Shown one piece after another: positions 16,601 to 25,541 of a stretch of 64,000 nt of DNA. The notes under the pieces were generated by a model that searched no databases, was not told where the DNA came from, and saw only the letters and a list, made by a program, of their open reading frames with translations. The DNA is from JBBQER01 sp052148155 (GTDB lineage Bacteria; Actinomycetota; Acidimicrobiia; IMCC26256; PALSA-610): the NCBI GenBank assembly GCA_052148155.1, contig JBKQIY010000147.1:4368-68367 (forward strand), written 5' to 3'. The stretch's first letter is position 1. Every line of letters starts with the position of its first letter. A program made the translations under genes and the position numbers.

Positions 16601-17569
16601 TTAGCGAAGTGAACGCCGCCACGGCTCGAGGTCCAGGTTGGGATAGCGAACCTGCGTCGCGGCGATGAGATCTTCGGTCCACACCGGGTGACCTGGGGGC
16701 GGGAACCCGAACAGTTCAAGATCGCGTGGCGTCGACCCCTCAACGAAACGTGTCCAGCCCGGATGGGTCGACTTCGACTGCACCGAGTGGTAGCCGATCC
16801 AGTCGATATCGGCGGATTTGAAGGAGACACCTAAAAGAAAACGTGCTCCTCGCGGTCGCGTGATGTTGACCCCACGATGGAACACCTCGTTGCGGTACGC
16901 CAGCACCGAACCGCGCTTGGCGACAGCCCCCCGTTCAGCCTGGTACAGGTCGGGGTCTTGCGCTGGGAAGAACACGTCGTTCGTGGAACGTGTCCGCGAG
17001 TCGCCGAGCTTGGCCGCGTGGGTCGGTGCGCAATCCTCGTCGACGTCGGTGAGGTACAAGAACATCTCGACGTGCCACCACGGAGGTCCCGGCACCGCCG
17101 GCAGGAACGAGTGGTTCCGGTCGGTGTGCATGGGCTGTTCGTAGTCGGCGTCGCCGGTGTAGCGCCCGCTGACGTGGGACTGATACACCCGAATGTCGCG
17201 CGTTTCGAGCGCACGTTCGGCGAAGTCGACCACAGCCGGATGGACATACAAGCGGTTCAGCGCACCGGTTCCCATGAACGGAAACTCGCGGCCCCAACGA
17301 TGCTGTTCCGGCCGGAACCACGGACCGTGCTCAGGAATTTCGGGGTAGCCGTGCCGCAACGTCGCGGTGTCCTTGCCGGGCGGGACGTACCGTGCCGGGT
17401 CGTCATGAAACTTGTCCGGCTCGGGAAACACGGTCCACAGGTCGGCGAGGGCAGCGTCGATCTCGTCGGTGCCGACGAGGTCGTGGAGCACGACCCACCC
17501 GTCGCGCTGCCAGGTCGTCACGTCGTCGTCTGCAGCTCTCGGTCCGTTCATCACCTCATCGTGCATCAT
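16601..17569 (-). CDS. Phytanoyl-CoA dioxygenase (PhyH) family protein
   Basis: 322 residues of the Fe(II)/2-oxoglutarate-dependent PhyH family. The HxD part of the facial triad is MHTDRNHS near residue 147, and the distal His is EVFHRGVN about 80 residues later, with an Arg-rich segment (ITRPRGARF) where the 2-oxoglutarate carboxylate is bound. Family members hydroxylate acyl-CoAs, small alcohols or natural products; the substrate is unknown here. The start is the first Met (MMHDEVMNG), with an internal Met at residue 7 also possible. It diverges from the alpha/beta hydrolase at 17601, only 31 bp away, so they share a very short promoter region. Confidence 0.85.
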   Translation of the reverse strand: MMHDEVMNGPRAADDDVTTWQRDGWVVLHDLVGTDEIDAALADLWTVFPEPDKFHDDPARYVPPGKDTATLRHGYPEIPEHGPWFRPEQHRWGREFPFMGTGALNRLYVHPAVVDFAERALETRDIRVYQSHVSGRYTGDADYEQPMHTDRNHSFLPAVPGPPWWHVEMFLYLTDVDEDCAPTHAAKLGDSRTRSTNDVFFPAQDPDLYQAERGAVAKRGSVLAYRNEVFHRGVNITRPRGARFLLGVSFKSADIDWIGYHSVQSKSTHPGWTRFVEGSTPRDLELFGFPPPGHPVWTEDLIAATQVRYPNLDLEPWRRSLR

Positions 17570-17600
17570 CGGCGGCGACGCTCGCTAACGGCGTGGCACG

Positions 17601-18647
17601 ATGACGGCCATGACCGCAACGTTGGTCGCCGGCCCGCCACTCGAAGCTCCCCGTCATCGGATCGGACGAACCACGTCGGTGCTGGTCGACCGGTCCCGCG
17701 GAGACCGCGTCATCCCGGTCGACGCGTGGTATCCGGCCGAGATGGGCTCAGCCGGCGAACCTTCCCGGTACGAGCTGCTCCCGGGGATCGGGTTCACCGC
17801 CGCCGCGGAGCAGGACGTTGCGGTGGCACCAGGCGCACATCCGCTGCTGGTGTGGTCCCACGGCCGAACCGCGACCAGGTCTTCGTACGCCCTTGTATGC
17901 GAGGCGATCGCAGCACGCGGCTTCGTGGTGGTCGCACCCGAACACGCCGGCGATTCCCTCACCGACTGGCTGTCCGGCAGGTCGGTCGACGACGAGACGA
18001 ACGAACGCGACCGGGTCGCAGACACCCGTGTCGTCCTCGACGCCGTCTTCGAACCGGACGGGCCACTGCATCCGGTCGCGGCTGGCGTCGATCCCGACCG
18101 GGTCGCCGCCGCCGGCCACTCCTACGGTGGCTTCACCGCGCTGTCGCTCGCCGGAGCAACGATGCCCGACCGACGCCTGCGCGCGGTGGCTGGACTGCAG
18201 TCGCTCACACGTACCATCCCGGACGCGGTGCTCGAACGCATCGAGATCCCAACGCTGCTGGTCGTCGGCGCTCACGACGCCACGACTCCCCCACAGACCG
18301 ATGCCGATCGGGCGTGGGCCCTGCTCGGCGCGCACCAGGCTTGGCGGGTCGACATCGAACGCGCGGGCCATCAGGGTTGTAGCGACGTGGGTCTGTATCT
18401 GGAACTCGCGCCACACGTTGCGGGACTTCCCGACGTCGTGCACGAATATGTCCGCTCGATGGCCGCGGACGTCACCGGCACCGCCGGCGATCCGTGGCGC
18501 GACACCGTCGCGCTCCACGTCCGGGTCCTGGCCGCCTTCCTCGACGGCGCGCTCGGCATCGACGCCGACACCGCCACCCGAGAGCTCGAGGCAGTGTCGA
18601 CGCTGGCCGGAGTGCGGGTCGTGCACCGCGGAAGCTTCAGCGCGTAG
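17601..18647 (+). CDS. Alpha/beta hydrolase (platelet-activating-factor acetylhydrolase/chlorophyllase-like)
   Basis: 348 residues. The N-terminal segment RVIPVDAWYPAE is typical of PAF-acetylhydrolase-type hydrolases. HPLLVWSHGRTATRSSYA supplies the oxyanion region, and the nucleophile elbow is GHSYGGFTAL near residue 176. The acid is probably in the VVGAHDATTPP segment (Asp) and the His in ERAGHQGCS. No signal peptide is visible, so it is probably cytoplasmic. It likely cleaves an ester or amide of unknown identity. It is convergent with the ABC exporter, with a perfect hairpin in between. Confidence 0.83.
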   Translation: MTAMTATLVAGPPLEAPRHRIGRTTSVLVDRSRGDRVIPVDAWYPAEMGSAGEPSRYELLPGIGFTAAAEQDVAVAPGAHPLLVWSHGRTATRSSYALVCEAIAARGFVVVAPEHAGDSLTDWLSGRSVDDETNERDRVADTRVVLDAVFEPDGPLHPVAAGVDPDRVAAAGHSYGGFTALSLAGATMPDRRLRAVAGLQSLTRTIPDAVLERIEIPTLLVVGAHDATTPPQTDADRAWALLGAHQAWRVDIERAGHQGCSDVGLYLELAPHVAGLPDVVHEYVRSMAADVTGTAGDPWRDTVALHVRVLAAFLDGALGIDADTATRELEAVSTLAGVRVVHRGSFSA

Positions 18648-18764
18648 CGGCGCGACCGTCGCGGCCGACGGCGCCGCACGTCCGTCGCCGGTTCGGGTGT
18701 CGGTGCATCGTCGTTGAGCGCAGACGGTGACGCCGATGCTGTGTCGACCGTCCGTACCGTTCGT

Positions 18765-18787
18765 GACGTCGATCGAACGTCGACGTC
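18765..18787. terminator. Perfect 8-bp inverted repeat between convergent genes
   Basis: GACGTCGA at 18765-18772 and TCGACGTC at 18780-18787 form a perfect 8-bp stem with a 7-base loop. It lies between the stops of the convergent hydrolase and ABC genes. There is no T-run, so it would be a hairpin-only terminator usable in both directions, as is common in actinobacteria. Confidence 0.45.
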
Positions 18788-18795
18788 CTGACCGG

Positions 18796-20742
18796 TTACG
18801 TCGGCAGAGTTTCGCCTGTGGGGTCGGACTGATCCATTTCTTCTTGGCTTTCGAACTGGGTCGTGTAGAGATCTGCGTACAGACCGCCCGATGCGAGCAG
18901 CGAGTCGTGGGTCCCTTGTTCGACGACCCGTCCTTCGGATATCACCAAGATCAGGTCGGCCTGGCGGATCGTCGACAAGCGGTGCGCGATGACAATCGAC
19001 GTCCGGCCAGTGAGCGCGACCTTGAGCGCACGTTGGACCGCGATCTCGGACTCCGAGTCGAGATGCGCGGTCGCCTCGTCGAGCACAACCACGCCGGGAG
19101 CTTTGAGCAGCAGTCGCGCGATCGCGATGCGCTGCTTCTCTCCTCCCGAAAGCCGATACCCGCGATCGCCGACGACAGTGTCGAGACCGTTCGGGAGGGT
19201 CGAGATGAGCGGCAGGATCTGCGCTGCGTCCAACGCCTCGCGCAGTTCCTCGTCGGTCGCGTCGGGCTTGGCGTACCGCAGGTTCTCGGCGATCGTCTCG
19301 TGAAACAGATGAGCGTCTTGGGTGACGACACCGACGGTGGCACGCAGCGACGCCATCGTCGCGTCGCGCACGTCGACGCCGTTGATCCGCACCGCGCCGG
19401 CACGCACGTCGTACAGGCGGGGTACCAGGTGGCTGATGGTGGTCTTTCCCGCACCCGACGGGCCGACCAGCGCGACCAGCTGACCGGGCCGCGCGACGAA
19501 AGAAAGGTCGAAGAGCACCTGCTGGCTCGGCGTCTGTTCGAGCACCGCGACCGACTCGAGCGACGCCAGGGAGACCTCGTCCGCGGTCGGATAGCCGAAG
19601 TCGACATGATCGAACTCGACCGTCGCCGGTCCGCCCGGGATGACAATCGCGTCAGGCCGTTCGGCGATCATCGGTTCCAGGTCGAGCACTTCGAACACAC
19701 GATCGAACGACACCAGCGCAGTCATGACATCAACTTGCACGTTCGACAGCGCAGTCAGCGGTGCGTAGAGACGAGTCAGGTAGGCGGTGAGCGCGACGAC
19801 AGTGCCGAGCGACAAGGCGCCATGAATGGTCAGGACACCGCCCCAGCCGTACACCATCGCGGTTGCGAGCGACGCGGTGAGCAACAAGGCGACCATGAAG
19901 ACGCGTGTGTACATCGCAGTGGTGATCCCGATGTCGCGGACGCGGGACGCGCGCTGGTCGAACAGGCCCGATTCGGAACGCGGATCACCGAAAAGTTTTA
20001 CGAGCAGCGCCCCCGACACGTTGAAACGTTCGGTCATCGTCGTGTTCATCAGCGCGTTCAGTGCGTACGACTCACGGGTGAGTGTCGCCAGACGCTTCCC
20101 GACCCAACGTGCCGGAAACAAGAAGACCGGAAGGAGCGCGAGCGCAAAGAGCGAGATCTCCCATGACAAGATGAACATCGCGGTGAGGGTCGCGGCGACA
20201 CCGATCGCATTGCCGACGACCGAGGACAGCGTGTCGGTGAACGCTTGCTGAGCGCCGAGCACGTCGTTGTTGAGTCGGGTCACAAGCGCGCCGGTCTGCG
20301 TGCGGGTGAAGAACGCAATCGGCATGTCTTGCACGTGGGTGTAGACGCGGGTACGCATGTCGAGGATGAGACCTTCACCCACTTGGGCTGACACCCAGCG
20401 TTGCCAGAGCGACAAAAGCGCGTCGATCACCGCCAGAAACGCGACGAGCAGCGCCAGATCGACGACGAGGCTCGTATTCTTCTTGTGGATCCCGTCGTCG
20501 ATGATCGCCCGGAAGATCAGCGGGTTCGCGACGCCGAGCAGGGCGTCGGCGACGATCAACACGATGAACAGGCCGAGCAGCCCACGGTAGGGGCGCGCAA
20601 AATCGACGATGCGCTTGGTGATCCCGGCCGGCAGCTTGTACTCAGTGACGGACTCGTCGCGGCGGAACGACCGCATCAGTCCCCCACCGGCGCCGCCACG
20701 CCCGCCGCCTCCTCCTCCACCCATACCCATTCCCATGCCCAT
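18796..20742 (-). CDS. ABC transporter, fused permease and ATP-binding protein (exporter type)
   Basis: 648 residues. After a Met/Gly repeat N-terminus (MGMGMGMG then a Gly run) and a basic stretch comes a six-helix transmembrane domain (about 45-340), then a nucleotide-binding domain: Walker A GPSGAGKTT (about 430), Q-loop TQDAHLF, signature LSGGEKQRIAIA, Walker B VVVLDEATAHLD and an H-loop IAHRLSTI. All ATPase motifs are intact. This is a half-size exporter that forms a homodimer, of the lipid/multidrug (MsbA-like) group. The substrate is unknown. The low-complexity N-terminus is unusual; translation could also begin at a Met further in (MRSFRRDE). Confidence 0.9.
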   Translation of the reverse strand: MGMGMGMGGGGGGGRGGAGGGLMRSFRRDESVTEYKLPAGITKRIVDFARPYRGLLGLFIVLIVADALLGVANPLIFRAIIDDGIHKKNTSLVVDLALLVAFLAVIDALLSLWQRWVSAQVGEGLILDMRTRVYTHVQDMPIAFFTRTQTGALVTRLNNDVLGAQQAFTDTLSSVVGNAIGVAATLTAMFILSWEISLFALALLPVFLFPARWVGKRLATLTRESYALNALMNTTMTERFNVSGALLVKLFGDPRSESGLFDQRASRVRDIGITTAMYTRVFMVALLLTASLATAMVYGWGGVLTIHGALSLGTVVALTAYLTRLYAPLTALSNVQVDVMTALVSFDRVFEVLDLEPMIAERPDAIVIPGGPATVEFDHVDFGYPTADEVSLASLESVAVLEQTPSQQVLFDLSFVARPGQLVALVGPSGAGKTTISHLVPRLYDVRAGAVRINGVDVRDATMASLRATVGVVTQDAHLFHETIAENLRYAKPDATDEELREALDAAQILPLISTLPNGLDTVVGDRGYRLSGGEKQRIAIARLLLKAPGVVVLDEATAHLDSESEIAVQRALKVALTGRTSIVIAHRLSTIRQADLILVISEGRVVEQGTHDSLLASGGLYADLYTTQFESQEEMDQSDPTGETLPT

Positions 20743-20843
20743 ACGACGTCACCTCTCGCAGATCCGGCCGACCGGCCCATCCCACCACGTCGACCGCCCG
20801 AGATTGCAACAGGGGCTCACCGGAACGGCCAGACTGTCGGCAC

Positions 20844-21698
20844 ATGGCCGTCTGGTTGGCGCTCGTCTGCGCGGCGCTCACCGCGCTGAGCTACGGCGTC
20901 GGCTCGGTGATGCAGGCTTCCGCCGCGCGCCGCGCCGAGATGCGCCCGAACCTCGACCCGATGCTGCTGGTACGGCTCGCCCGGGATACGACCTACGTCG
21001 CCAGCCTCGCCCTCGACCTGGTTGGGTTCGTCGCGTCGGTCGTCGCGCTGCGCACGTTGCCCCTGTTCATGGTGCAGTCGGCGGTCGCCGGCAGTGTGGG
21101 CGTCACCGCGGTCGTCGCGTCCTTCGCGTTCGGTCTGCGTTTGCAACGATACGAGCACGCCGCGCTGATCGGACTCCTTGTCGGTTTTGTGCTCCTCGCG
21201 GTCTCAGCCCGGCCCGGTCATGCGACGTCGCCCGGCAACGGCGCGAACTGGCTGCTCGCGAGTGGAGTTGCGCTCGTCGTCGTGGTCGGTGTGCTGAGCG
21301 CGAGGCTCGACGATCGCAAGGCCGGCGCCGGTCTCGCGCTCGGTGCCGGCCTCAGCTTTGCCGGAACCGGGATCGCGGCCCGTCAGCTCGAGGTGCCGCA
21401 CGTGGCCTGGCATCTGGTCACCGATCCGGTGGTGTTGGCACTTGGCGCGTACGCGGTGCTGGGCGTCCTTCTGTTCGCGACCGCCTTGCAGCGCACCTCG
21501 GTCACGTCCGTCGCGGCGTTGGTGTTCCTGGTCGAAACCGTCATTCCTTCCGCGATCGGGCTTTTCTTCCTCGGCGATCGTGCCCGTCCACATTTGGCCG
21601 CGGCCGCGGCCGCGGGTTTCATCTTGACCGTCGGCTCGTCGCTTGCGCTCGCTCGCCGTTCCGAGCCGCTCCCGCGCGAACCTGAAGGTTCGGGCTGA
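20844..21698 (+). CDS. DMT-superfamily-like integral membrane protein
   Basis: 284 residues with about nine or ten hydrophobic helices and little else: LALVCAALTALSYGVGSVMQA, DLVGFVASVVAL, SVGVTAVVASFAFGL, GLLVGFVLLAVSA, and so on to ILTVGSSLALARR. The two-half layout and short loops resemble the EamA/drug-metabolite transporter group, although the internal repeats are weak. Function is unknown. It diverges from the ABC exporter (101 bp between starts) and is convergent with the DUF899 gene. Confidence 0.72.
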   Translation: MAVWLALVCAALTALSYGVGSVMQASAARRAEMRPNLDPMLLVRLARDTTYVASLALDLVGFVASVVALRTLPLFMVQSAVAGSVGVTAVVASFAFGLRLQRYEHAALIGLLVGFVLLAVSARPGHATSPGNGANWLLASGVALVVVVGVLSARLDDRKAGAGLALGAGLSFAGTGIAARQLEVPHVAWHLVTDPVVLALGAYAVLGVLLFATALQRTSVTSVAALVFLVETVIPSAIGLFFLGDRARPHLAAAAAAGFILTVGSSLALARRSEPLPREPEGSG

Positions 21699-21708
21699 CC
21701 GCCCGCGT

Positions 21709-22449
21709 TCAGCTCTCGAAGTTCGGGACCGCCGGCCGAACGTGTTCGACGCGGCCTTTCGGCTCCTCCCATTCCTCCTGGCGGCCGAGCGCAGTCGAAT
21801 CCAAGAAGGCGTAGGAACCGCCGAGCACTTCCGTGCCGCGCGCGTACATGGAGTACGTGTGAAACACCCGGTTGTCGTCGCGCAGGAACATGCTGTAGCC
21901 CGGTTGCTCCGACGATCCCTCTCCGAGCCATCCCATCCCGACCGTTTCGAGCTCGTCGAGCGTTCGAAAGTTGAACATGACCGGCGCGACCGCGGCGTCG
22001 ATCGTGACGTTGAAGTCTTAGTTGAAGTCGCTCCCGAACGACGAGTACCACGGAAACGTCCAGCCTCTTATCGTCTGGTATCTCGCGATCTTGGCGAGCG
22101 GCGCCCGCGACACAACAACTAACGTCGTGTCGCGAGCGTGAAGATGTTCGAGCAAGCCGGCTGAGATCTCATCGGCCGCGGCGGTGCAGCTCGGGCAGCC
22201 GTCGTCCCAGGCGGGATCGAACATGAAGTGCTGCACGACGAGCTGACGCCGCCCGTCGAACACGGCGGCCAGACCGGCCTTCCCGTCCGGACCTTCGAAC
22301 ATGTAGTCCTTGTCGATTTCGACCATCGGCAGCATCCGACGCTTCACGTTCAGCGCATCACGTGCTCGTGTCATCGCCTTCTCCTCGACCAGCAGCTCCT
22401 TGCGCGCGACGCGCCACACGTCCTGTGCAACGATCTCGGGAAGGCTCAC
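21709..22449 (-). pseudogene. DUF899 (thioredoxin-like) family protein with in-frame stop
   Basis: From the GTG at 22449 the frame reads LPEIVAQDVWRVARKELLVE, KELTRARD-like (KAMTRARDALNVKRRMLPMV), VQHFMFDPAWDDGCPSCTAA and TFPWYSSFGSDFN, then TAA at 22018-22020, and continues in the same frame as DFNVTIDAAVAPVMFNFRTL to the TGA at 21709. This is one complete 246-residue DUF899 protein with its CPSC motif, broken by a single nonsense codon; family members have Tyr (SDFNYDF) at that point, so TAC to TAA explains it. Start: a GAGGAG motif lies five bases before the GTG. It may be a pseudogene, sequencing error or readthrough. Confidence 0.75.
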
Positions 22450-22810
22450 GGCGGCTCCTCGTTCATGTTCGGTCATGTGACGGTCCGTTCGTACGAAACC
22501 TATCGGCGAGTCCCGAACGTCCTCACCCTCGCTGCGGACAGGCCGACGACACGGATCGTCGGCGCCGCTGATGCCGGTGCGCGCAGCGAGATCGGCGACG
22601 CTGCGCTCGACGGCCCGCGACGACCGGACCGTGTCCGCGACTGATGTCTTCGACTCTGGGCGACGCCCACATTCATCGGCGCGTCGGATCCGACCGGCGC
22701 GCAGTTCAAGGTCGTCGCGAACAACACCTGATCGGCGTCCTGACCGACGGGCCTCGCTGGTGCAGCCGATCGTGGGTCGTCTGCGCCGGCGGCGGGTCCG
22801 CCCGTTGGTG
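22450..22810. other. Intergenic stretch without a supported gene
   Basis: The 361 bp between the DUF899 start and the end of the tandem regulator gene hold only Arg-rich open frames with no family likeness. It should contain the DUF899 promoter. I see no hairpin with a T-run and no RNA gene. Confidence 0.4.
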
Positions 22811-23920
22811 TTAACTGCCGTCGGGCCAGCCCCCGCGGTGCAACACCGTCGGATAGTGCGCAAGTACGTCTGGTCTCGACATCGACGCCCGCCAACCATC
22901 TGGGTACGGTTCCAACCCTGCAAAGAGGGGCGACGGGCCGGCGTCCGGGTCGCCGACCAACCGTTGCAGCGCGGCGCGCAGGTCGCCGACGTGGCCTTCG
23001 CCGAACCGTGCGTCCCAGCGCGCTTCGACTCCGCCGAGGAGCGTGAGGTAGGCGTGTCGGGCGTTTCGTCCTTGGGGTGTGAACCGAACCAATTTCGACC
23101 GGCCGTGTGCAGGATCGGGGCCGACGACGACGTCGCCGAGACGCTCCAAGTAGCCGACCATCATGGCGATCGCTTCCTTCGACACCCCGGCCCGGCGTGG
23201 AAGATCTTGTACCCGCACGCCGTCGGTGTCGAGGATGCGTAAGAGGTCGGCGCCGATCGCGATTGACCGTTTGGACTTGCGTTCGTACTCGAGCGCGAAC
23301 GTCAACAGGACATGCGACAACAGCGCCGGCAACTCAAGTTCCGATGGTCGGCCGCGACGAGGTCGAGGCGACGCTGTGGCGTCGAAATGGGCAGGAACCA
23401 TGCCGTGACCGAGTACCGGAAGGTACGCGGGCAGTTCGATGTCGGTTTCCTCGACCAACGCACCCAGCGAACTCCGAAGCGTGTCGATCGCTTCGTCGCC
23501 GAATCGTCTGCGCCAGCGTTCCTCGATCGTTCCTGCCAGCGGGCGCCACACCTGTTGGGCCGCCCGACCTTTGGCGGTCGGGCGAACGATCTGCTCGGAG
23601 CGAGGCGGCTTCGCCCGGCGCTCGACCCCATCCTCGTCGCCGTCGACGGCGACATACCCCCACCGTCGCATACCGGCCAACGACGGGTGGGTTGCACCCT
23701 TGGCCACACCGGCGCGACTCGAAAGTTCGCCAACGCTCAGCCCGTCGTCGTCGACGAACCGCATGAAGTTCGACCACATCACCAGCGAGACGAGAAATCG
23801 CGAACGGGCGCCGGCGAGGACAATCTGTCGTTCGAACTCGTTGTCGAGCTCGATCGTGAACGCGACGAGCACTTCGGACAGCAACGTCGGGAGCGGCACT
23901 CGGAGATCCACCGCACGCAT
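22811..23920 (-). CDS. MarR-like regulator with two winged-helix domains in one chain
   Basis: 369 residues from the ATG at MRAVDLRVPL. Two similar halves are visible. Residues about 5-180 have LLSEVLVAFTIELDNEFERQ, a helix-turn-helix (LSVGELSSRAGVAKGATHPSL) and a wing. Residues about 205-350 have LLSHVLLTFALEYERKSKRS, a second helix-turn-helix (VRVQDLPRRAGVSKEAIAMM) and LGDVVVGPDPAHGRSKLVRFT. Each half resembles a MarR unit, so the gene looks like an internal duplication giving a pseudo-dimer in one chain. It diverges from the flavin amine oxidase at 23968 (47 bp), a likely target. Confidence 0.75.
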   Translation of the reverse strand: MRAVDLRVPLPTLLSEVLVAFTIELDNEFERQIVLAGARSRFLVSLVMWSNFMRFVDDDGLSVGELSSRAGVAKGATHPSLAGMRRWGYVAVDGDEDGVERRAKPPRSEQIVRPTAKGRAAQQVWRPLAGTIEERWRRRFGDEAIDTLRSSLGALVEETDIELPAYLPVLGHGMVPAHFDATASPRPRRGRPSELELPALLSHVLLTFALEYERKSKRSIAIGADLLRILDTDGVRVQDLPRRAGVSKEAIAMMVGYLERLGDVVVGPDPAHGRSKLVRFTPQGRNARHAYLTLLGGVEARWDARFGEGHVGDLRAALQRLVGDPDAGPSPLFAGLEPYPDGWRASMSRPDVLAHYPTVLHRGGWPDGS

Positions 23921-23967
23921 GTTCGGGCATCGTGCGATCGAACGCAACGCGGTACCGTTCGGCCTTG

Positions 23968-25326
23968 ATGCCCGAACGGATCGACGTGGACGCGTGCGTG
24001 GTCGGAGCCGGATATGCCGGGCTGACCGCCGCCCGCCGGCTCGCTCAACACGGCAGGTCGGTCGTCGTGCTCGAAGCGCGCGATCGGGTCGGCGGCCGGA
24101 TCTGGACCCAGCCGCTGTCCGACGGGACGCCGGTCGATCGCGGCGGCGCCTGGCTGGCCCCAACGCACGATGCGATGTTCGGCCTCGCTCGGGAGGTCGG
24201 CGTGTCCACCTACAAGACATGGGTGAAGGGTGCACACCTCCTCGTTGACGGAGCACGAACGCGCCGCTACACGGGACTCATCCCGAAGATCAGCCCTGCG
24301 GCGATTGTCACGATCGCGCTGGCGCAATGGAAGATCGACCGGATGGCCAAGCAGGTGCCGATCGAAGCTCCGTGGACTGCGCAACGCGCGTCGGAGTGGG
24401 ATTCGCAAACGGTCGCGGCATGGCTCGAACGGTCCGGAATTCGCACCACCATCGGTCGGGCGTTGTTCGAGATGGCAGTGCGCGGCCTGTTTACCGGCGA
24501 CCTGAACGACGTGTCGTTGCTCAACTTGTTGTTCTTGGTGCGGGCGCACGGAAGTATCGAGGCGCTCTTCTCGATCGAAGGCGGCTCGCAGGAGAACATG
24601 ATCGAAGGCGGTGCCGGCTCGATCGCGCGACGTATGGCTGACGACTTGGGCGATGCGGTGCGTTTGCAGGCGCCGGTCCGGTCCGTGACCCAAGGCGACG
24701 ACCACGTGATCGTCGAGACGGACGAACTCGCCATCCGCGCCGGTCATGCCGTCGTCGCAGTCCCGCCCGCGCTGGCGCTCGAGATCGCGTTCGATCCCGT
24801 ACTTCCCGACGACCGCCTCACGCTCTACCGCAACACGGTCGCCGGTCCCGAGTCGAAGACGCTCGTCGTCTACGACGAGCCGTTCTGGCGGGCCGATGGC
24901 TTCAGCGGACAGACCTCCGAGCCCGGCTCGGCATGTGAGGTGACCTTGGATGCGTCACCGTCGTGCGGAACTCCCGGTGTGATCGCGTCGTTCGCGTTCG
25001 GACCAGTTGCGTCCAGGTTCGACGCGCTCGACCCGGCGGAACGTCGCCGCGCGGTGCTCGACGCGCTGACCGCGAGGCTTGGTCGGCGTGCGGCCTCACC
25101 CACCGAGTTCATCGAGACTCCGTGGTGGGAGGAGAACTGGACGCGCGGTTGTTCCATGGCGCATTTCCGACCCGGGATGCTCACGCGGTACGGGCCGCTG
25201 CTCCGCCAACCGTTCGGACGGCTGCACTGGGCCGGAACCGAAACCGCGACGACGTCGTACGGCGCGATGGACGGCGCCGTACGGTCGGGTGAACGGGCCG
25301 CAGCCGAGATCCTCGAACGCGTCTAG
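23968..25326 (+). CDS. Flavin-containing amine oxidase (monoamine-oxidase family)
   Basis: 452 residues from the ATG at MPERIDVDAC. FAD-binding motif VVGAGYAGLTAARRL is at residues 10-24 and VLEARDRVGGRIWT follows (the GGR motif). The C-terminal FAD motif is GRLHWAGTETATTSYGAMDGAV near residue 415. The substrate domain in between includes IEGGSQENMIEGGAGSIARR, typical of MAO/putrescine-oxidase-like enzymes. The covalent-FAD Cys of animal MAO is not seen, so FAD is probably non-covalent. It likely oxidises a primary or secondary amine or polyamine. It is probably controlled by the divergent tandem winged-helix regulator. Confidence 0.88.
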   Translation: MPERIDVDACVVGAGYAGLTAARRLAQHGRSVVVLEARDRVGGRIWTQPLSDGTPVDRGGAWLAPTHDAMFGLAREVGVSTYKTWVKGAHLLVDGARTRRYTGLIPKISPAAIVTIALAQWKIDRMAKQVPIEAPWTAQRASEWDSQTVAAWLERSGIRTTIGRALFEMAVRGLFTGDLNDVSLLNLLFLVRAHGSIEALFSIEGGSQENMIEGGAGSIARRMADDLGDAVRLQAPVRSVTQGDDHVIVETDELAIRAGHAVVAVPPALALEIAFDPVLPDDRLTLYRNTVAGPESKTLVVYDEPFWRADGFSGQTSEPGSACEVTLDASPSCGTPGVIASFAFGPVASRFDALDPAERRRAVLDALTARLGRRAASPTEFIETPWWEENWTRGCSMAHFRPGMLTRYGPLLRQPFGRLHWAGTETATTSYGAMDGAVRSGERAAAEILERV

Positions 25327-25389
25327 CCGGCACAACTCGCCGGAGGTGGCAGTCGTCGACCACGCCGACCGTGAATTCCTATGCCGCTC

Positions 25390-25537
25390 GTCCGCGGCGG
25401 ACTCGTAGCCGACGCCGAACTCACGACCTCTTCGCCGTCGAGGCCGCAGGTCAACAGTGTCGGACAGTCGCAGACCGCCGCCGGCCGGCTCCGGCTCGTG
25501 AGGTACATCTCGTCGATCAGGTCGGCGGGCAACATCG
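25390..25537 (-). pseudogene. Possible remnant of a RibD-C/dihydrofolate-reductase-like protein
   Basis: The minus strand reads LPADLIDEMYLTS in one frame and PAGGGLRLSDTVDLRP then REFGVGYES in the next. Together these resemble the C-terminal end of RibD-C-domain reductases ('LVDELxLTxxPVxxGGGxRLFD...'). Only about 45 residues are present, with a frame change between the pieces, and nothing of the NADPH-binding part precedes them. I count it as a decayed fragment behind the SGNH gene. The call is tentative. Confidence 0.35.
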
Positions 25538-25541
25538 TCGA

